DNA from: JABHVE01 sp047517625
GTDB lineage: Bacteria > Pseudomonadota > Alphaproteobacteria > UBA2966 > CAIVPW01
Reading direction: 5' to 3'
Assembly (NCBI GenBank): GCA_047517625.1
Contig: JAKZSO010000063.1
Coordinates: 1-6,290, forward strand
DNA: 6,290 bases
Positions 4,191 through 6,290 of this stretch are shown here, piece by piece. Positions within the stretch are counted from its first letter, which is position 1. Each line of letters begins with the position of its first letter. The notes beneath the pieces were generated by a model. That model was not told the origin of the DNA, searched no databases, and was given only the letters and a program-made list of their open reading frames with translations. The position numbers and the translations under genes are program-made.

Positions 4191-6290
4191 ATGCGGCACA
4201 TAAGAAGGAAGCTTGGGATTTTTGGCGTTGCGCTGGCGTTGCTTTTGGGCGGCGGCAGCGCCACGGCCGAAATGGATGTCGCCCTGAAACTGTTCCAGTT
4301 GGAAGACTACGAGGCGGCTCTGGCGGAGCTTCTGCCGCATGTCGAAGAAGGCGACCCGGAAGCCCAGACCTTCGCGGCATACATTTACCATTTTGGCCTG
4401 ATCGGAGAGCCGGATTTCGAGCTGGCGGCGGCCTTATATTTCGAAGCCGCGATTCAAGGCTTTTCACTGGCCCAATATTTTTTGGCCGGCCTGTACTTCG
4501 ATGGACTGGGGGTGGAGGAAGACCACGCCGAGGCAGCCTATTGGTTTCAGGAGTCTGCCGCGCAAGGGGACCCAGACGCTCAATATTACCTGGCACTGAT
4601 GTATCAGACCGGCGATGGGGTCCCAGCAGACGATGACATTGCCGCCGATTGGATGTTGCTGGCAGCAGAATTTGGCGACCCCAGGGCCCAATACGAAATG
4701 GGCATCAATTTTGATTTCGGTTTTGGCGTTATGCAGGACTTTGCAATTGCCGCCCAATGGTATTTGGCCGCCGCCGAACAAGGCCACGTGGCGGCTCAGT
4801 TCGAGCTGGCGTACGATTACGAACTTGGGATCGGGGTGTTGCAAGACGCGTCCGAGGCTGCCTTTTGGTACAGCCTAGCCGCCGACCAAGGCGATGGCGC
4901 CGCCCAACTGGCGTTGGGTAAAATGTTCGATTCGGGCCGCGGCGTGCCCCAAGATTACGCCGAGGGCGCGCGGTATTACCTGTTGGCTGCGGAGCAAGGG
5001 TTCGCGGAGGCCCAGTACGAATTGGCCGTGAACTATGAATACGGCTACGGCGTCGCCGAGGACATGATTGAGGCGATTTTTTGGTACCGCCAGGCGGCCG
5101 AACAGGGCCATGCCGAAGCCCAATACAACATGGCCGTCGATTATTCGATTGGCGATGGGGTTCCGGTGGATCTGGCCCAAGGCGCCTGGTGGATGATCCA
5201 GGCGGGCCTCCAGAGCCACGAATTCGCGCTGCTGTCTTTGGGCTATATCTATCGCCAAGGCGAAGGGGTGCCGTCCGACCCTATCCAGGCGTACATGTGG
5301 TTCACAATTGCCGCCCAAACGTGGGACAACCAAACCGCCATCGAACAACTTGCGGATTTGGATTTCACGCTGTCCACCGCTCAGATCGATTTGGCCAAAA
5401 AACTGGCATTGCAGTTCGAGGACGGGCTGTTCCAGCCAACCCTGGAACCCCCCGATCCCACTGTGAAGGTCGCACCGGTGGTAGAAACCCCGGCGGCGGC
5501 CACCCAGGAAGTATCCCGGGTGCAGTTGGCCCTCGCCGATTTGGGCTACAGCCCGGGCCCGGCTGATGGCCTTGCTGGCCCTCAAACCCGCGAGGCGATT
5601 CGCCAGTTCCAAGAAGACTACGGGCTGCCCGCGACCGGCGAACTATCAGACGAACTGAACGTGGCGTTGCTGGTGGCCCGGGCGGCCGAAGCCCGCAGGC
5701 CAGGCCGGGTTGGTGTCGGCGCCACAAATCTCGAAATTTTCTCCACCGGCACCGGATTTGTTGTCAACGACGACGGCCATGTGGTCACCAACAATCATGT
5801 CATCGACGACTGCACCGCCTTGCGCATCCGCACCGGTTCCCAGCAGACCGTGGCCGCCGAGGTCCGGGCAGCGGAGCCCGACAGCGATTTAGCACTTCTG
5901 CTAGCCCCTGACCTGCGGGTCGCGGAAACCGCGGCGTTCCGGGCCGGCCGCGGCATTCGCCCCGCTGACGTTGTGGTGGTGATTGGATATCCACTGTTTG
6001 GTATAGACCTGGTTACCAGCACCGAGGCCATCGTGACCACCGGGACGGTGAGCGCCCTGGCGGAGCCCGGGGACGACCGCCGGATCATGCAAATCACCGC
6101 ACCCGTGCAGCCCGGCAACAGCGGCGGGCCGTTGTTGGATGGCGCCGTAAACGTAGTCGGGGTGGTGGTGGCGAAACTCGACGCCTTGTACGTGGCCGAG
6201 GTCATCGGCGATATTCCCCAGAACGTAAACTTCGCTATCCAGGGCTGGGTCGCCCAGGTGTTCCTGGATTCGCTAGGCATCGACTACCGC
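4191..6290 (+). CDS. Exported Sel1-repeat / peptidoglycan-binding / trypsin-like (HtrA-type) serine protease, cut at right edge
   Basis: All 700 visible codons are open. Residues 1-26 form a Sec signal peptide: basic RHIRRK, then a hydrophobic core, with likely cleavage after ATA (24-26). Residues 56-379 are nine Sel1 (TPR-like) repeats, a protein-interaction scaffold. After a Pro/Ala/Val-rich linker (about 415-437) comes a PG_binding_1-like domain (about 438-494) with VQLALADLGYSPGPADG and AIRQFQEDYGLPATG. Residues about 510-692 are a chymotrypsin-fold protease with H536 in TNNHV, D566 in DSDLALL and S644 in PGNSGGPLL, a complete triad; QNVNFAI (677-683) matches the usual end of the HtrA catalytic domain. 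No PDZ domain is visible, though one could lie beyond the edge. The ATG is chosen because the signal peptide follows at once; a weak GGGGA (4176-4180) precedes it. The protein is probably periplasmic and wall-associated; substrates are unknown. It is divergent from the glycan operon. Confidence 0.92.
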   Translation, partial: MRHIRRKLGIFGVALALLLGGGSATAEMDVALKLFQLEDYEAALAELLPHVEEGDPEAQTFAAYIYHFGLIGEPDFELAAALYFEAAIQGFSLAQYFLAGLYFDGLGVEEDHAEAAYWFQESAAQGDPDAQYYLALMYQTGDGVPADDDIAADWMLLAAEFGDPRAQYEMGINFDFGFGVMQDFAIAAQWYLAAAEQGHVAAQFELAYDYELGIGVLQDASEAAFWYSLAADQGDGAAQLALGKMFDSGRGVPQDYAEGARYYLLAAEQGFAEAQYELAVNYEYGYGVAEDMIEAIFWYRQAAEQGHAEAQYNMAVDYSIGDGVPVDLAQGAWWMIQAGLQSHEFALLSLGYIYRQGEGVPSDPIQAYMWFTIAAQTWDNQTAIEQLADLDFTLSTAQIDLAKKLALQFEDGLFQPTLEPPDPTVKVAPVVETPAAATQEVSRVQLALADLGYSPGPADGLAGPQTREAIRQFQEDYGLPATGELSDELNVALLVARAAEARRPGRVGVGATNLEIFSTGTGFVVNDDGHVVTNNHVIDDCTALRIRTGSQQTVAAEVRAAEPDSDLALLLAPDLRVAETAAFRAGRGIRPADVVVVIGYPLFGIDLVTSTEAIVTTGTVSALAEPGDDRRIMQITAPVQPGNSGGPLLDGAVNVVGVVVAKLDALYVAEVIGDIPQNVNFAIQGWVAQVFLDSLGIDYR
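4356..5327 (+). repeat. Nine tandem 108-bp units encoding Sel1 repeats
   Basis: The units begin at residues 56, 92, 128, 164, 200, 236, 272, 308 and 344, each exactly 36 residues with no insertion or deletion. The pattern is A-x-AQ, then G-x-GV, a D, A-x-x-W/Y and AA-x-QG. Units 2 to 7 are the most regular; unit 1 (no GxGV) and units 8 and 9 are diverged. The DNA units differ widely in sequence, so this is an old protein repeat and not a recent DNA amplification. Confidence 0.9.

Noticed and set aside
4464..5612. Minus-strand open frames of 126 and 245 residues (4464-4844 and 4875-5612) opposite the Sel1 gene
   Set aside because: They mirror the repeated Sel1 codons and have no recognisable domain; the plus-strand protein explains the region fully.

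Overview
The window is GC-rich. Its gene content is a glycan-locus regulator pair, a nonulosonate synthase, and a Sel1/peptidoglycan-binding/protease fusion. This suggests a Gram-negative bacterium, most likely an alphaproteobacterium of the Rhodospirillales type. The taxonomic call is inference from gene style, not from a marker gene. I see no rRNA, tRNA, CRISPR array, insertion sequence or clear intrinsic terminator.

About 4.1 kb on the minus strand (4081 down to 1) looks like the front end of a surface-polysaccharide or glycoconjugate operon. In transcription order it holds a sigma70-like promoter (4081-4052) covered by two related palindromes; a winged-helix regulator fused to a Rossmann-like domain (3979-3299); an RfaH/NusG-type antiterminator starting at a GTG that overlaps the previous stop (3302-2787); a 116-base gap; a type I ABC exporter with fused membrane and ATPase domains (2670-928); and a NeuB-family nonulosonic (sialic-type) acid synthase that overlaps the ABC stop by ATGA and runs off the left edge (931 to beyond 1). 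The two 4-base overlaps split the genes into two translationally coupled pairs, regulator plus antiterminator and transporter plus synthase.

The plus strand from 4191 to the right edge is one large open gene, transcribed divergently from the glycan operon across a 211-base intergenic region. It encodes an exported protein with a Sec signal peptide, nine Sel1-type repeats each exactly 36 residues long, a PG_binding_1-like domain, and a trypsin/HtrA-like serine protease domain with an intact His-Asp-Ser triad. It is cut by the window edge just after the protease domain.

Working model (inference): the regulator binds the twin GTTC-N7-GAAC sites over its own promoter and may respond to a small ligand held by its Rossmann-like domain. 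The RfaH-like protein then helps RNA polymerase through the long glycan operon, which makes a nonulosonate-containing glycan and moves a substrate across the inner membrane. The divergent Sel1/protease protein probably works in the periplasm at the cell wall. Its link to the glycan genes rests only on the shared intergenic region.
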